Positions 34,462-47,369 of a DNA stretch of 64,000 nt are shown piece after piece. The position numbers and the translations under genes are program-made. The DNA is from Antennarius striatus. Taxonomy: Eukaryota > Chordata > Actinopteri > Lophiiformes > Antennariidae. Below the pieces are notes generated by a model. The model ran no database searches. It worked only from the letters and a program-made list of their open reading frames with translations, and was not told the origin of the DNA. How positions within the stretch are numbered: position 1 is the stretch's first letter; each line of letters opens with the position of its first letter. The stretch lies in the NCBI RefSeq assembly GCF_040054535.1, contig NC_090784.1, positions 2,165,001 to 2,229,000 of the forward strand, read 5' to 3'.

Positions 34462-34815
34462 GATTTATTTGATAGAAAACATTATAATAAATTATGAAAG
34501 ACATTGTGGAACATTTAACACAAATATAAAGATTTTTTATTTGTAATTACCCATCCAAAGGCTACAGTTTGATATAATTTTTTTCTGGCAACAGGGAGAA
34601 GGCTGTCTAACAATTTACGATGGAATTCACTTCAGTAGTTTTTATTAAAATAGGGTTAATATTTAAATCTACTAATCTACTAAGGTGATCATTATCCTGT
34701 TTGGCCCCTCCTTCAGTAGCGATGAACTGCATCTGGTCGTTTTGGTGTTAAACCAAAAAATGTGAAAATATGACCTCCTTAGTTGGGGTGATGTGTAAAT
34801 ACAGATTCTAAAGCA

Positions 34816-35365
34816 TCATTGCCTCCAAAGTGAACAAATCATCAGCTTTTTGAAGGTTTGTCGAAGTTCTGCGATGCGAAAGGCATAGATAGCCGGGTCG
34901 ATGAGGGCGTGACTCATCAGCAGCACCATGTGGAGCTGGAACAGCGATCGGTAACACTCACAATACGGGTTCATGGGGCACACCATGATAATAATTAGGT
35001 GGACAAAAAATGGAGACCAACAAACCAAGAATGAGCCAACCAGGATGGTGAGTGTCAGAGCCCCTCTCATGCTGTTACCTCGCCACCGTTGGTACCCACT
35101 TCTCCCGCTGCCACCGGGGAGGGCAGCGATGGTTCGGGCGTGGATACGGGCCAGCATGAACATGTAGCCATACAGGAGGCAGATCACCACCAAGGATACA
35201 ATGAAGAAGACAACAAAGCAGGTCATGATGAAGTGGGAGTCAAAGAACCTCACCATGACCACAGCTAACACCCCACACATTGTCCAAATCACGCCCAAGA
35301 TGGCTCCTGTGCGCCGCATCGTCATGATGTTGTGGTATCGGAGTGCATGGAAGATGGTGATGTAA
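34816..35365 (-). CDS. mc2r: MC2R coding exon 2
   Basis: Codes for the DRY tyrosine onward through TM4-TM7 and a short tail ending SLWRQ. It opens after CTCTTTTCAG with the last base of the arginine codon. No frame damage. Confidence 0.95.
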
Positions 35366-37495
35366 CTGAAAAGAGAAACAAATCATTTCATCACCTACTT
35401 AAATTATATTTGTAAGTTTGTCTTTCAGTTCTGGTGTTTCTTTCAGGCCCTTTGCCAACGGTGTATAAAATGAACGCACCCAGCCAGGCAGAATGAAGAG
35501 CTCAGTGAGCTGAAATGTGGTACGGATGTCACCTTCACAATTAGAAGATTCAAAAGATTCCGTAGTCAACTTTGAGGGTTATTAAAAAGGTATCAGAGTG
35601 TTAAACCAAGTCCCACAGTGGGGTCACAGTGCAGTAACGTCCCAACTCTCTGTTGATTCAGCATCTACACAGCTCCAAACCTCCTCTGGCATTAACATCA
35701 GCACAAACTCTATGGAGTTTCATGGACCATGGAAATCTTAATGCACAAGACATTTTTAAAAAATGCTATGCTTCTTTTTGTGGGACCAGTTTGGGCACGT
35801 GTCATCCAGCAGAATGAAGCAGGGTCCATTCAGATATGGGTTAGATTGGAGGACCTCAACCCCATTGAACACCTTTGGAGGACCTGGAATGGAGACTGTC
35901 CTTATCACCTTTGCGTCTGGCATTTTAATTCTAATGAATTTAAAATGGGATGTCATTAAAGGATCTGATGGTCTAAAAGTCCGGTTTCCTAGTCCCAGTC
36001 ATTCATGTGATGCATGTTAAAGCCCTAATTATCACTATCTCTGTAATAAACAATTAAATGACTAACTCTTAAATTCCCATGCAGGCTGCTTGTCATTCTA
36101 CTGGGAACTGTGATGAACCAGTAAGGTTCTACTCTGTTCCAAGGTCTGCCCACTGTCAGACACAACCCTGTACAGAAGCAGCTACAGAAACGTGATGAAT
36201 GGATGACAATATCTCAGCTAGTTTGTTGATGTGATCAGTATTAACGCTAACACCAATAACAGCTGGCCAAAAGCAAAATATGAATGGATCAGCATGGAAT
36301 TATTTGTGGTCTAATTTATGCTAGAGGTAAAGCAGATGGACTCACTGTGATGATAAAAATATATTCCAAATCACACATATCCAATCTGAAGCCATGAAAA
36401 AAATGTTAAGACGAGTAACAGTCAGTAATGTAAATTCGACATGACTCATGATAAAACATGCAGAACCACTGCCTTCCACCGTGTATCGCACACGTGTCAA
36501 ACCCAAGGCCTGGGGGCCAAATGTGGCCCGCCACATCATTTTATGTGGACCACGAGTGCATGAAAAGTCAGTGTCTAAAAATAAACAGGGCAAAAGTTGC
36601 TTTGACCAAAACTACATTTCCTACACTGCAATAATTAAGCCTGTTTTACCTCAGACAAAAATGTTTTGAACAAAGTTAATGTCCTAACTTGTGTTTGATG
36701 TAATTTTTCTCTATTCGTTGGATAGTTTAATTGTTGATTGATGGATTTATGTGGGTTTCATAAGCTGACAAATTAATTTATGTTATAAAAGAGCAACAAC
36801 CAAGGGTGAGCGACAGAGGGCAGAGCACATGCAGAGCTTCTCTCCCTAGAGACAGTCAGTGAACATGGCATTGAAACGAGTTTCACAGAGTTCACGGTAC
36901 GGAATGCCCCCTAAAGGCTTGAGCTCCTTCACAGTTACTAAAGCTGTTTTTTTACTTTTATTTGACATGGAAAAAGGGATGCTGTAAGCATTGTGCTTTC
37001 TTTGTTTGGTGTCTTATTGTCGTCAATTAACGGGGAGGTGTGGAAAATAATAACACATCAAAGATTAAAATCCATTCTACACTCTAAATGCTAAAAAAAT
37101 ACCTTTAAGTGGTTTCTGTGTAGCTTATAATCCAATACATACCGATCCACAGCAATAGCCAAGAAACTGAAAATGGAGCCCACAAATGACATACACAGTA
37201 GTGAGTCCATCACGTCATCAAGATTCCTCTCTGACGAGCCTCTTTTCTCTAGATGTCCCACGTCAGCGATCACAATCATCAGGTTCTCCCAGGTTTTGGT
37301 GATGCTGGCGATAGTGTTGAAAGCCGCCAGGCTGCAAATGAAGCAGTACATGGGCGAGTGGAGGTTCCTGTTCCATATGACAGCCACCACAACCAGCAGA
37401 TTCTCAGCCAAGCTCACGACACCGATGGTGAAGAAGAGATGGATGGGGACCGTCACCTCCGGGCAGTCTGACTGGTTCACCGCGCTGGCATTCAT
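34816..37495 (-). CDS. mc2r: Melanocortin receptor 2 (ACTH receptor), two coding exons
   Basis: Coding exons are 37495-37143 and 35365-34816 (minus strand), giving 300 residues, the normal length for MC2R. The intron is 1777 bp, from GTATGT to TTTTCAG, and splits the DRY arginine in phase 2. The product is the plasma-membrane receptor for ACTH; it signals through Gs and needs MRAP to reach the surface in the vertebrates studied. Marks: glycosylation sites at Asn2 and Asn8; LHSPMYCFICSLAAFN in TM1-TM2; AVDRYITIFHALRYHN after TM3; YMFMLARIHARTIAALPGG in the third loop, followed by a glycine/serine/arginine-rich insert; FLVCWSPFFVHL in TM6; and DPAIYAF in TM7. The first in-frame ATG is at 37576, but the start at 37495 gives a family-like N-terminus; an acceptor-like CCTCCAG lies just upstream, so a 5' untranslated intron is possible. 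The gene is convergent with MC5R. Confidence 0.94.
35640..35910 (+). mobile_element. Tc1-like transposase relic in MC2R intron
   Basis: The stretch GACCTCAACCCCATTGAACA, then CCTTTGGAGGACCTGGAATG, encodes the DLNPIEHLW motif found near the third catalytic residue of Tc1 transposases. Upstream sequence (GTTTGGGCACGTGTC) is eroded. No ends were found. Confidence 0.65.
36484..36790 (+). repeat. Dispersed hAT-like fish repeat
   Basis: CACGTGTCAAACCCAAGGCC, then GGGGGCCAAATGTGGCCCGC and CATCATTTTATGTGG, is a high-copy teleost sequence usually classed with nonautonomous hAT elements. It lies in the MC2R intron. Its limits are approximate. Confidence 0.55.
37143..37495 (-). CDS. mc2r: MC2R coding exon 1
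   Basis: Codes for the N-terminus, TM1, TM2 and TM3, ending AIAVD plus two bases of the arginine codon before GTATGT. It is fully open. Unlike MC5R, there are no introns in the N-terminus or between TM1 and TM2. Confidence 0.95.
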
Positions 37496-37499
37496 CCTT

Positions 37500-39655
37500 C
37501 TTGGGGTGTTGAGAGCCGCTGGAGGACAAATGTTCACAAAGGATTTTGAATCGGTTTTTAATATTGTGTTGGACAATGTTTTTCAGTCATCCTCTGCATG
37601 TGTTTAGGTTCACTTCTTATGTTGTGCTGTTCACACAAGTTAAGGCAATCACCAGAGGTTCTGACCGACCTTTATGTGTCACATTCTATGTGGTGATCTT
37701 TTCTCCATTTAGTAATTCCACGAGGTCAAATAAAATGAAACACACACAGGAATGTTGACCACAGGCTCCTTACTGCACTCGGTTTGTTGCTGGCTACAAA
37801 AAGTCCTTTCCACCTATAGCCCTGTTTCACCTGAGGTAGTTTTGGCTCAGCTCGGTCATGATCTGCAGTCATGTGGGCTTATCTGCCTCCCACTGTGCTG
37901 TTTAAGCAGGGGAAGAGCAATTGATTTTTTCATTCAATTGTTTGTCCAGGGCCCAGTGCTAAAGTGGTTCAAATGACGTTGCAGTGAAGAGGTGGTGTAT
38001 TGACCCATGCCAGTCCAATTCCATCTGCTCTCTCTTGGTAAGAACACATGGTGTGCCACCTGTAGAAAGACAAGTTTTTTATAATACAGCAAGTGTTTTT
38101 ATTTTTATACTTTAAAAAGAAGACTGATTTGATTTTTAAAATCATGTTTATTCCTTAAAGTCAAAATTCAAGATAGTCACGTTGACACAAAATCCAAAGA
38201 TTCACGTAAACAGGAAGCCACATTTCAAAAAAACAAGTAATAAGAAATGTAGGAAAAATGAGCAAAATATATGTGAAATAAACCACTGACTGAACACAAG
38301 TTCCTCACTCAAGGCACCGCGGCAGTACCCAGGAGGTGAACAGCACCTCTTCAACTACCAATCCACATTCCATAATGTGGTCTTGATCTTGATTTAACCG
38401 AAAGTCAAGTTGTTTTTCAAGTAAATTGAAAAACAAATTTGTTGTTAAACTCTGTGAAACTGTCTAGTTTTAATAGCGTCACTGTTCACTGACTCTGTGA
38501 GGAGAAAAGCCTGCATGTGCTCTGCCCTCTTTTACTCACTTCAGACCACTGGTCTCACGTGTTAATAAGCTGTGAGTAACAGAGCTTCTTGATCACCCCC
38601 CCCCCCCCAAAAAAAAAACAACAACAAAAAAACAAACGTCTGGTGACTCCTTTTTTTATTCCTGAATAACAAACAAACATACTTTTGAATCAGTAATGGA
38701 GAAGCTGACCTGGGTGACTGACCCTGATAGAGTCTCGATGAAACACCGTTCACACCGTTCGATGACTCACAGTGACTCATCTGACTGGTTAGTCACTCAA
38801 ATCTGTTTTTTACAAAGACAACCCAAGGTGATGAAGCCTCCTCGTCAGTCTGTTATAGCAGTCCAACAACACATACACCTGACTAAAGGAGTGTTGCTTC
38901 AATCCTTAAAGAACAATCAGTGAATACATCGACTAGTCTGGCATCTGTCAAGAATAATATATCACTGACTATTCTTATTTTCTGCCTTCATTTCCATTTC
39001 TAAAATATTTTTTTGATTAAGAGCCAAAGGACATAATTTCTAATGCATATGACAGAGTTCATTTGGTTTGAAAACCAGACTGACTTTGTGATTGTCTTCT
39101 CATAGTCATCATCATCATAACTAAATGAAGGAACTATTTGTAGATATGGACACTGAGTTTGGAATCCTGCCAGGCTGCAGACTACTGATCATTACACCGA
39201 GACCCCTGATCCATGTGTTCCTTGTCAGTCTCAATGTTTCAGAATCATCTAGCCTTCACATGGGCTTCACACTTCTGTAATTTTGTAAAAATATAATCAG
39301 CAACTTATTATCAGATATTTGTCAGCTGCAGTTCTGGGAAAATAGCTTGTCAGAAATAAAAATGTGAAGCTTTCCTTGTATTGGTGTCAGCAGTGGGTGT
39401 CTTGCTATTCAAGGGGTTAACTGATTGCTGTAGTCAATTAATCTAACATAATGTAACTGGTACGCGTTTGACATAAATAAATAAAGGCGGGGACTGAGGC
39501 CTCTTCCTTTTCATGAAGTAAGAAGAAACAGATAGGGTAGATAAGATGACACATGTTTTTCAGAACTGAGCTGTCATATTCCAGCAGGGTTCAGCAGAAA
39601 AGCAAGCTGGAGGGGTCTTAAATTAATAAGTGGGAGTTTTGAGGTGTTTCCTTTT
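37500..39655. other. 5' flank of MC2R; no further gene recognised
   Basis: It should contain the MC2R 5' untranslated region and promoter. A run of C then A at 38597-38625 is the only low-complexity tract. No TCAAGGTCA site stood out in a read by eye. Confidence 0.45.
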
Positions 39656-39657
39656 TG

Positions 39658-40062
39658 ATGACTGACTGACTGACTAACTAACTACCTAGGTTTTAAACTA
39701 ACTAGTTTTTGAACTAACTTTCTAATCCACTAGGTTTTAAGCAAACTAGGCACTAAAATAACTACCGGTAGGTTTGGAACTATGTCTTGAACCAATTCAC
39801 TTGTTTTTGAAATAACTAGGTTTAAATTAACTTTTTTTTAAACTAACTAACCCACTAGGTTTTGAACTAATTGGGCTCTAAACTCACCAGGTTTTGAATT
39901 AACTAGGTTTTTGAATAATTATTTAACATAAACAGTGTATTATGTTGTTATTTAATTATTGTTTATGTTTACACTGTATGTACTTTCACACCCATCCTGC
40001 TTTATGTGCTTGCAATTGCCCCTTGGAGACAAATAAAGTTTTATGAATTGAATTGAAGTCTC
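39658..40062 (+). repeat. Degenerate CTAACTAGGTTTTGAA array with retroelement-like tail, copy 2
   Basis: About 260 bp of the same imperfect unit as at 12060-12745 (ACTAACTACCTAGGTTTTAA, AACTAACCCACTAGGTTTTG) runs into the same tail: TATTTAACATAAACAGTGTA, TTGTTTATGTTTACACTGTA, GCCCCTTGGAGACAAATAAAG and an AATTGAATTGAA end. The array is shorter than copy 1, while order and orientation of array and tail are the same. Confidence 0.8.
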
Positions 40063-40064
40063 CA

Positions 40065-41940
40065 CCTGGCATCTACGTAGCTTACACAGTCTTCTGCCAG
40101 TGAAGCTATATGTTCTGATGGGAGCTACACACTAGCTTTAGTAGGTCATATGCTATTAGAATGTTGGCAGCTCAGATCACCGCCTCAGTCTTGGTGTTAG
40201 GATGCTAACATTTTCCAATTTGCAAACAGAGTTGCAGAACTTCAACTTCTTTTTAGATATAAAGTGCTCTGGTTTTAGAATTCTTTTTGTTATTTGCTGA
40301 GTGTTTACCCTTACCCTTACCCATGGTGGGTTGGTTTTATTTTCTTTAAAAATTGAATTCAGAAGTTTCTTTCATGGAAAACATGAGACCTGTCCCTGAA
40401 TATGAAAGAGAATTATGTGGTAATTTTGTGTCTTTATTGTAAAATAGACAGCTGAGGAAGAGACAGGAATTGCAGACGGACAACATGTGGCAAAGAACCA
40501 CAGACTGAATAAAACTTGTTGCCAATACGCACATTTTACCGGGTTAGGTAAATGCCATCAGTAAAACAGCTCAGCCATTGTCCTTGATATGGTATTACTT
40601 AAGGATAATTGCAACAATGAATTAAGGAAACTGATTTAATCGCCTTAAATGATATGAACAAGATTAATTCAGATTAATTTTGGTAAGAGTTTCTATTGGT
40701 TTTGATCTATTTTGGGAAAACTGTCCGGTGCTAGAGTACTGTGTAAAGTGAACTTAAACTTATTGCTAAAGGAAGAGAAAATTCCTCACTTTCACTGCAC
40801 CAATAAATCAATGAGCTCCAACAGGAGGTCCAACTCACTACTTAGAATAACATGTAAAATTCCTATGAAGCAAAATCCAAACATATAAAGCTGTAAAAAG
40901 GCCAATATGACAGAGAGTGGAATTATCCCCACAGGTGGTGTAAACAGTGCAGGAAATAATTTCTTTGGTGTTTTTCTGTGTGTACACGTGTAACTCTGTT
41001 ACCCAAGACAGGACACTTTGGAACAATTCCAAAGGCCATTATTTTCCCTGTGTTTAGTCAGTGTTCTGCTGCTTTTGTTCTCATTACTAACCCATGTGCC
41101 TGTAAACAATTTTTAATACATATTATTCTGTGGCAAATACAAGTCTAATTTATGGATCTAGGACATGGTTTCCTTTAGAATTATGAGAAATGAGTGAGTG
41201 TAAAATACATATAATTATGTATTATAATCATATATTTTAATAATAATAGCTAACTTTTTTCACAGGAACACGATACCTACAGTCATAAAACATTCTAGAC
41301 GTGACTGGTTCTGTGTTATAACTTCTTATCCTATGGATTGTTGTGGTCGTTTGAGGAGGTGACTAATAGGGTTTACTCAGGGGGGAGGACTTCAACAACC
41401 ACTCTAATAGTCCATGAGGTGTATAATCCTTTAATAATATATGTGTAAATATTTTCATTGTTGGTCATTACTTAAGTGTGTCATTGTCATGCATTTTTAT
41501 GAACCTGTGCTGCGTCACCAATGGTCGTTACATAAGATAGTAAAAAGCATCAGCTTCACGAAAACCTTTAACGGGTGTGTGTTTGTGTGTGAAGGGGTGG
41601 ATTCAGGCATGAGATAGACTGTCAACTATTACATTATTCTCTAGTGTGTTTTCATTATTACTGGAAAGCACTTTGTTCAGTGCTTGTGCAGTTGTGAAGG
41701 GTTATATAAATATATTTCATTTTGTTCAGTGTATCCATGTAATCTACATCATCTACACATTCATCTGTATGCTCTCTGATGGCTTGAAGTCCTGAACACA
41801 TTTGCATTCCATGAGTATTATTTTTGCTGATATGTAATAATTCGCTGCAGGGATCATTAAAATTTAACATACGTCCTCCTACAGACATGATTTAATAAAT
41901 ATGAAAAATAACATTCAGCGCTTCATCATTGGGGATCAAT
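40065..41940. other. No recognisable gene
   Basis: AT-rich sequence with short open frames only. Three ACCCTT-type units at 40308-40322 are not telomeric. Confidence 0.5.
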
Positions 41941-41945
41941 GTGTA

Positions 41946-42062
41946 CTATATATATATATATATCAATATATATATACACACACATATACTGTATATATAT
42001 ACTGTATATATATGTATATATATATATATACTGTATATATATATACACAGTATGTGTGTGTG
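41946..42062. repeat. (TA)n/(TG)n mixed microsatellite
   Basis: TA runs are interleaved with ACTGTA and ACAC/GTGTG units over about 117 bp. Confidence 0.93.
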
Positions 42063-42069
42063 TTTTGTT

Positions 42070-44465
42070 CTTTTACAAATCTTTTATATAGACATAGTCT
42101 GTAATATTTTCTCAAATACTGAATGACTGAATCACAATGCAAAACCAGCAATAAGACTTTGAATTGTGTGAGCTGCTCATATTCAAAATCTTAAAGATAT
42201 CCAGATTTTAACTCTTAACTAATGATGACCATTGTTTTTGCACCTACCAATTCAGTGACCACTGAGAAGTAGACGTGCTGAACAAACAACCCAAACCCGT
42301 ATTCATTCATGTTTGAATATATAGTATAGCATCATTCTTGGAACTCCTTGTTTAATCTATTTTTATCCATTCCTTTGCGGTACCAGAACTCGGACGCACT
42401 CCACCTCCACACTCGATTTACCTCTCCATCTTCTCTTTCTCGCTGATCAAACAGCCGGCTAAATAACATTTGACATGGGTTATAAAGTTAGATGTGACTC
42501 ATAATCAAATGATCCATCCCTCCACGCTGCATAACATGGAAGATAAAGGTAAACTAGTTTGCACAGGAGTGACATGTAGCAGTTTTTTTTTAGATTACTA
42601 CATACTGGGAAAGGTAAGATCCTCATGTCCAAATCACAAGCAGCTGCAGACAGCTTGAGACAAAATTTGTTAAGTCATGACAACAGATGATCGGGTGAAC
42701 AGAACAGTGAAGCTTTTAAGTGGTAGCAGGTTCACCAGAAAGTACTGTAGATTTGACATACTGTATTTTAGGATCATCACTTGAAGTAATGATACATGCT
42801 ATTACATTTTTTTGAAAAATGAAAATCATTTCATTTTTGTTTTTACTATGATGCTGTGTCATTTGCAATGAAGCTGCCTCTGCATGCTGTTCGTTGGGGG
42901 TTTTTTTCCCATCACATCCTGGCCTCATTTTTCTTCAGCTTGCGCTTGGAGGTAAAGCATTTCCGAACAGCATGCTCTCCTGATGGAGCCGTTATTACCT
43001 GGAGTGCTTCTTCTATATTACCCATAGACGGACATGCTAATAATCAGTGCTGTGGCTTGGGTTTATATTAAAATTCAGATCGTTGAGTATCCACCTACAT
43101 CTTTGTTGGAATGTTATAGTAATATTTTTGAACATTATAAATTCATAGAAAAAGGAAGGTGACTGATGAGAGTCCCTTATACATATTTGAGGACACCTTG
43201 TGCTGTAAATGCTGAAATTTGGATAGAATACAGAATAATATGAAAGCCTTACCTGTTTCTTTGGTCTGCCAGTCACTCTGGAAAAGAAGCTTCTGATGTA
43301 ATTTTTCTGTTTATAGTGTCTGTGCAGCGTTTGAACAAATGGCAGAGACATAAGCACTGAAGTAAACTTTATGTAGTTGATCGGGTCGTACTGCTGTGAT
43401 AGCCTTGAACAGCTACCTCACCAAGGCTGTGAGGCCTGTTTCCTCTGTTTATTTGTTTTTCTTTTTGGCAGGAAGTCCTTGTATGATGTCAGAACGAGGA
43501 CAGTGTGTACCAGCACACACCGTATTAACTCAGTGTCTTTTTTTTTTACCTAATAAATTGGTATACAGTATTACTAAAAATAATAATTATTGGTCCAAAA
43601 GTGTAAGGTAAAACCTTTTATCCAGTGATTGAATTCACACTACAAAATTGTGAGCTTCTTTTTCATGGATGGTAGCTAAATGTTTAAATGTGGTATGCAT
43701 ACAGTGTAGCAATAGTCGATGTTTTCAATCTCGCTGGAGTACATTGCATTCCCAACTAATTCCCAACAGGATTTTTAGTCAGTGAGGAAAGATAAATCAC
43801 TGAAATCTACACACATTGTGACTGCCATAATTAATCCCATCAGGTCTGTACAACTTTGTGCTCTAGCTCAGTCTCTTCTCACATTGTAGCCTAATGTAGA
43901 CCTGTAGGGTCATTCCTGGATACACATCTCTGATGTAAGAGGATGAGGGCCAAAGATAATGTCTGCAAGCAATAAGAGCTGCTGGATAAATGAGACACGG
44001 GACTCTGAAGAGGGCCAGGGACTGGGTTCCTGCATACCCAGATGTTGTGGTCAGAATTTAAATAGCTTTATACAAATAACACCATGAAGTTAGTGTATGT
44101 TATAAAGGTGAGCAGTCACAGAGCTATCACTACTCACACCTTCAACTTCAGCCAGTAGTTACCACCAGCACCAGCCTTGCCAGCAAATTATCCTTCACAA
44201 TCTTCTTGCTATTTGGTCAGGAAAATCAACAAATCTGCAGAGGCTATAAAGGAATAGTGTGGGTTACATGCCTGAGGTTGCTGCTCTGTAACCTGAAGCT
44301 CAGCTGCCATTCATCTGTCCAGGTTTGTTTGTTCAACAAGGGAAGTTGGAATTTCACTTTCATATTTTTTTTCATATCTTACCAAAATTCACTTACGTGA
44401 TTTCTATCCAACGGCTTATTTTTTTCTACACCATCATTAATGAGGCGATAGCAATCCACTCGTCT
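42070..44465. other. No recognisable gene
   Basis: Neither strand shows a domain, a run of exon-like frames, or a repeat that I can name. Confidence 0.45.
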
Positions 44466-44705
44466 ACAGCCATTTATCCGACGTATGGGTCACAGGTCTG
44501 CTGAAGCCTATCTCACCTGGCTACGGGTGAAAGGTATAAGACGCCAGCTCATCGCAGAGCCACATGAAAGACAAACAACCACTGACACTCATTCTTAAAG
44601 TTTTGGTCACTGAAGCTGCGTGTTGTTGGAGTTGGCAGGAAGCTGGAGAGAACCCACATAGACACGAGGAAAACATACAAATGCCATGCAGGAATCCAGT
44701 CCAGA
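44466..44705 (-). repeat. High-copy fish repeat, reverse orientation
   Basis: GCCATTTATCCGACG, GGGTCACAGGTCTGCTGAAG, AGGAAGCTGGAGAGAACCC and CATAGACACGAGGAAAACAT is the complement-side reading of a common teleost repeat that shares its GAGAACCCAC/GTGGGTTCTC core with the SINE-like family at 46912. Confidence 0.65.
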
Positions 44706-44749
44706 ACCTTCTTTTCACTGTGAAATCACGTCACCCAAGCCTGCCCAAC

Positions 44750-44945
44750 CGTCCATCCATCCATCCATCCATCCAGTGTTCTTCAACTGCTTATCCATGG
44801 CGAGTTATGGAGGCAACAGTCTCAGGAGGGATGTACATACTTCCCTGTACCCAGACACTTCTCCAGCTCTTCCGGGGGGATCCCGAGGCGTTCCCAGGCC
44901 AACAGAGAGACATAGTCCCTCCAGCGTGTCCTAGGTCTTCCCTGA
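44750..44945 (-). mobile_element. LINE 3' end, reverse orientation, with (CCAT)n tail
   Basis: Six CCATC-type units (44752-44775) form the terminal tandem repeat, followed by TGCTTATCCATGGCGAG, CTTCTCCAGCTCTTCCGG, GGGATCCCGAGGCGTTCCC and CCTCCAGCGTGTCCTAGGTC. This is the antisense of a LINE 3' region common in fish. The exact LINE family is not settled by eye. Confidence 0.6.
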
Positions 44946-45029
44946 GGAAGGAAAATCATTTCAGTTGCTTGTATCCAGAATCTTGTCCTTTCGGTTATGA
45001 CCCAAAGCTCATCTTAATATACTTATATA

Positions 45030-45420
45030 CTTGACCAACAGACTTAAGAACTCCTTCATCCCCCGAGCCATTACACTTCTCAACTCCTATCTAGGGAAGA
45101 TGAAGAAGAGAGTCTACACGAAAGCTGATGAATGACACAAACAATGCGCCAAAAACAATGCAAACACTATAGACATTTCACTCTACCCATGCCTAACTAG
45201 GCCTGTTTATCTACGTCTTTTTATTCCTATGCCTATTTATGCCTATTTGTATATTCTTGGTGGGTTATTTCTTACTTTCTTTTTGGTGTTGGTACTATTT
45301 TCTATGTGCTGGTGCTACTTTCTGTGTGCTTTTCCTGTGTTTTTGTGTACTCACTGTGCTGTGTGCCACAGAAGTTAATTGCCCTGACGAAAGTGATCAA
45401 TACAGTTCTACTTTATCCAC
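45030..45420 (+). pseudogene. LINE ORF2 C-terminus and 3' untranslated end
   Basis: The frame 45040-45135 reads RLKNSFIPRAITLLN, then the KMKKRVYTKADE end and a TGA. This is the usual C-terminal end of CR1/Rex1-like LINE polyproteins. A T-rich 3' untranslated region follows, ending in GAAGTTAATTGCCCTGACGA and AATACAG-type sequence. Everything upstream is lost, as in a 5'-truncated insertion. Confidence 0.65.
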
Positions 45421-45424
45421 CATT

Positions 45425-46880
45425 AAATATTTGATTAATTCACAGTTGACCTTATCGTACCCTGCAGCCCTGTTGGCCAGAGTCAAGGTGCTTAGTGTGG
45501 TCACACTCATGTGCGTTAATTGTGCAGTAGCCCTTCGTAACACTAGTTTGAAGTGCTCAAACATTTTTTGTCAGTGGGCTATAGACTGAAACAGGATGGA
45601 GTTCTTGTCTTCCAGTTCATAACAGTCTTTCTAATGTTACAAATCTCTTTCTCTTTACAAATAACCAATTTGTTTTATCTACCAATATTCACATTTTAGG
45701 ACATTAAAACAAACAAACACTTCAAGGGTCTGTGATGGCATTGTTCAGTAATTCTACAAGAGAAATTATTCACTGAATTATCCAGTTCTGCAGGAGGATT
45801 GGTATCAAACAATAAAGAGGCCAGAGATATTTTCTTATTAAGATAAGAGATAAGTCATGCCTCAAGCCAATATCGGTTGCTTATTCAGTTAGGGTTGCTG
45901 TAAACCCATACAAGATGATGTCTGTGTTATGAGATAGGGATTATTGGTAAATATCTGGAACAGCCAGACCACCATTATGCCATGGTTTTAACTTTATGTC
46001 ACTTTTCTTATTACTCCACAAAACGGAGGAGAACAATGATTTGACTCTTTAACCCAGTCTGCAGGAGTAGTACTGGGGGTTCAGCTGAGAGAGCAGTAAT
46101 GCAATAACCTCAAAGTACCCAAATAAGTACATCAAATTCAAACTATTCATTCGTGTCCCAAATCCTATATTTCCATACTTAGCCTGACCAGATTGAGCAA
46201 GTTAGTGCCTTTACTGTTAAAATACAGTAAAACATGATACAGCTAAATATCATTACCAAAAAGGCGCAAGCATGGGGAATGATGGGCATGTCTCATCCTC
46301 AATGAACTTCACCTTTGCTAAGTAAGAGGAAGGAGTGAGCCTTATGAGAGTTATCAAGCATGTAAAATTATGGCAGACGAAAAAGCTTCATTAGAGAATG
46401 ACAAGAACATATGTATACGGTATATCTGAGGATGAGCAAATGTCACCCTTTTTGCAGATAAAGTTTAGTTTAATCTTGGTGGCTATAAATATATGCATAT
46501 AGTATACATATATACATATACGTTATATATGTGTATATAAATTGGCAAAATCCCTTTCTGCAGGACAGAGAGGGTCAAACTTTGAATTCACTGCTATCAG
46601 ATATAAAATCCATCTCAGATATTTAGTGAGTGAATGAATGCATGTTTCAAATAATATAAATGCAACACTTGATTGTTGATTTGTGTGGTTTGACCATTTT
46701 AAATGATGCAGTCTATAAATTTATTATATCATTAATATAATATTGAACTGTATGGTATGATTGTTCTTAAATGATGTATATTTAGATGTAATGTTGTCTA
46801 TATGCATCACTTCAGCTTCAAGATTCTCACTATATTTTGACTGCGTTGTCCCTGTCAAATACATACATAAATAAATAGAC
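45425..46880. other. No recognisable gene
   Basis: A TATATA/CATATA-rich tract lies at about 46485-46540. Nothing else was assigned. Confidence 0.5.
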
Positions 46881-46911
46881 AAATACATACATACATACAT
46901 ACAAACATAAA

Positions 46912-47200
46912 GGGCGGCAGAGTGGCGCAGTGGGTAGCGCTGTCGCCACACAACAAGTCCCGCTCTGTGCGGAGTTTGCATGTTCTCCCCGTGTCCGCGT
47001 GGGTTCTCTCCGGGTTTGCCGGCTTCCTCCCACCTCCAAAAACATGCACTTCAGGTTGATTGGCCGATCCATATTGCCCGTAGTGTGTGTGTGCATGTTT
47101 GTCTGTCTCTGTGTAGCTCCGCGGTGCACTGGCGTCTTGCCAGAGTTTCCCCCTCCTCACGCCCTAAGTCAGCTGGGATAGGCTCCGGCTGACTTAGGCT
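46912..47200 (+). mobile_element. tRNA-derived SINE-like repeat
   Basis: The head GGCGGCAGAGTGGCGCAGTG contains a perfect polymerase III A-box (TGGCGCAGTGG). The B-box region (ACAAGTCCC) is eroded. The body carries TGTTCTCCCCGTGTCCGCG, CACCTCCAAAAACATGCAC and CAGCTGGGATAGGCTCCGGC. A (CATA)n tract (46885-46905) precedes it. The family is shared with 8722-8976 and several scraps. Confidence 0.75.
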
Positions 47201-47369
47201 GACAAGAAGAAGTCTTATGCATTCACTTCACCTTCACACAAGAGGGCAATGAAAAGTCAAACATTTCAACTCTTTATGGGTGGGTGCACAACAAAGTCTC
47301 GAGAGCGTGAAGCAAAATGTTGTTCAACTGATACAAACTGATATTCATTTTTTACACTATTATCATGAG

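Noticed and set aside
40308..40322. Telomere-like repeats
   Set aside because: The units are ACCCTT/TTACCC, not CCCTAA, and only about three occur.
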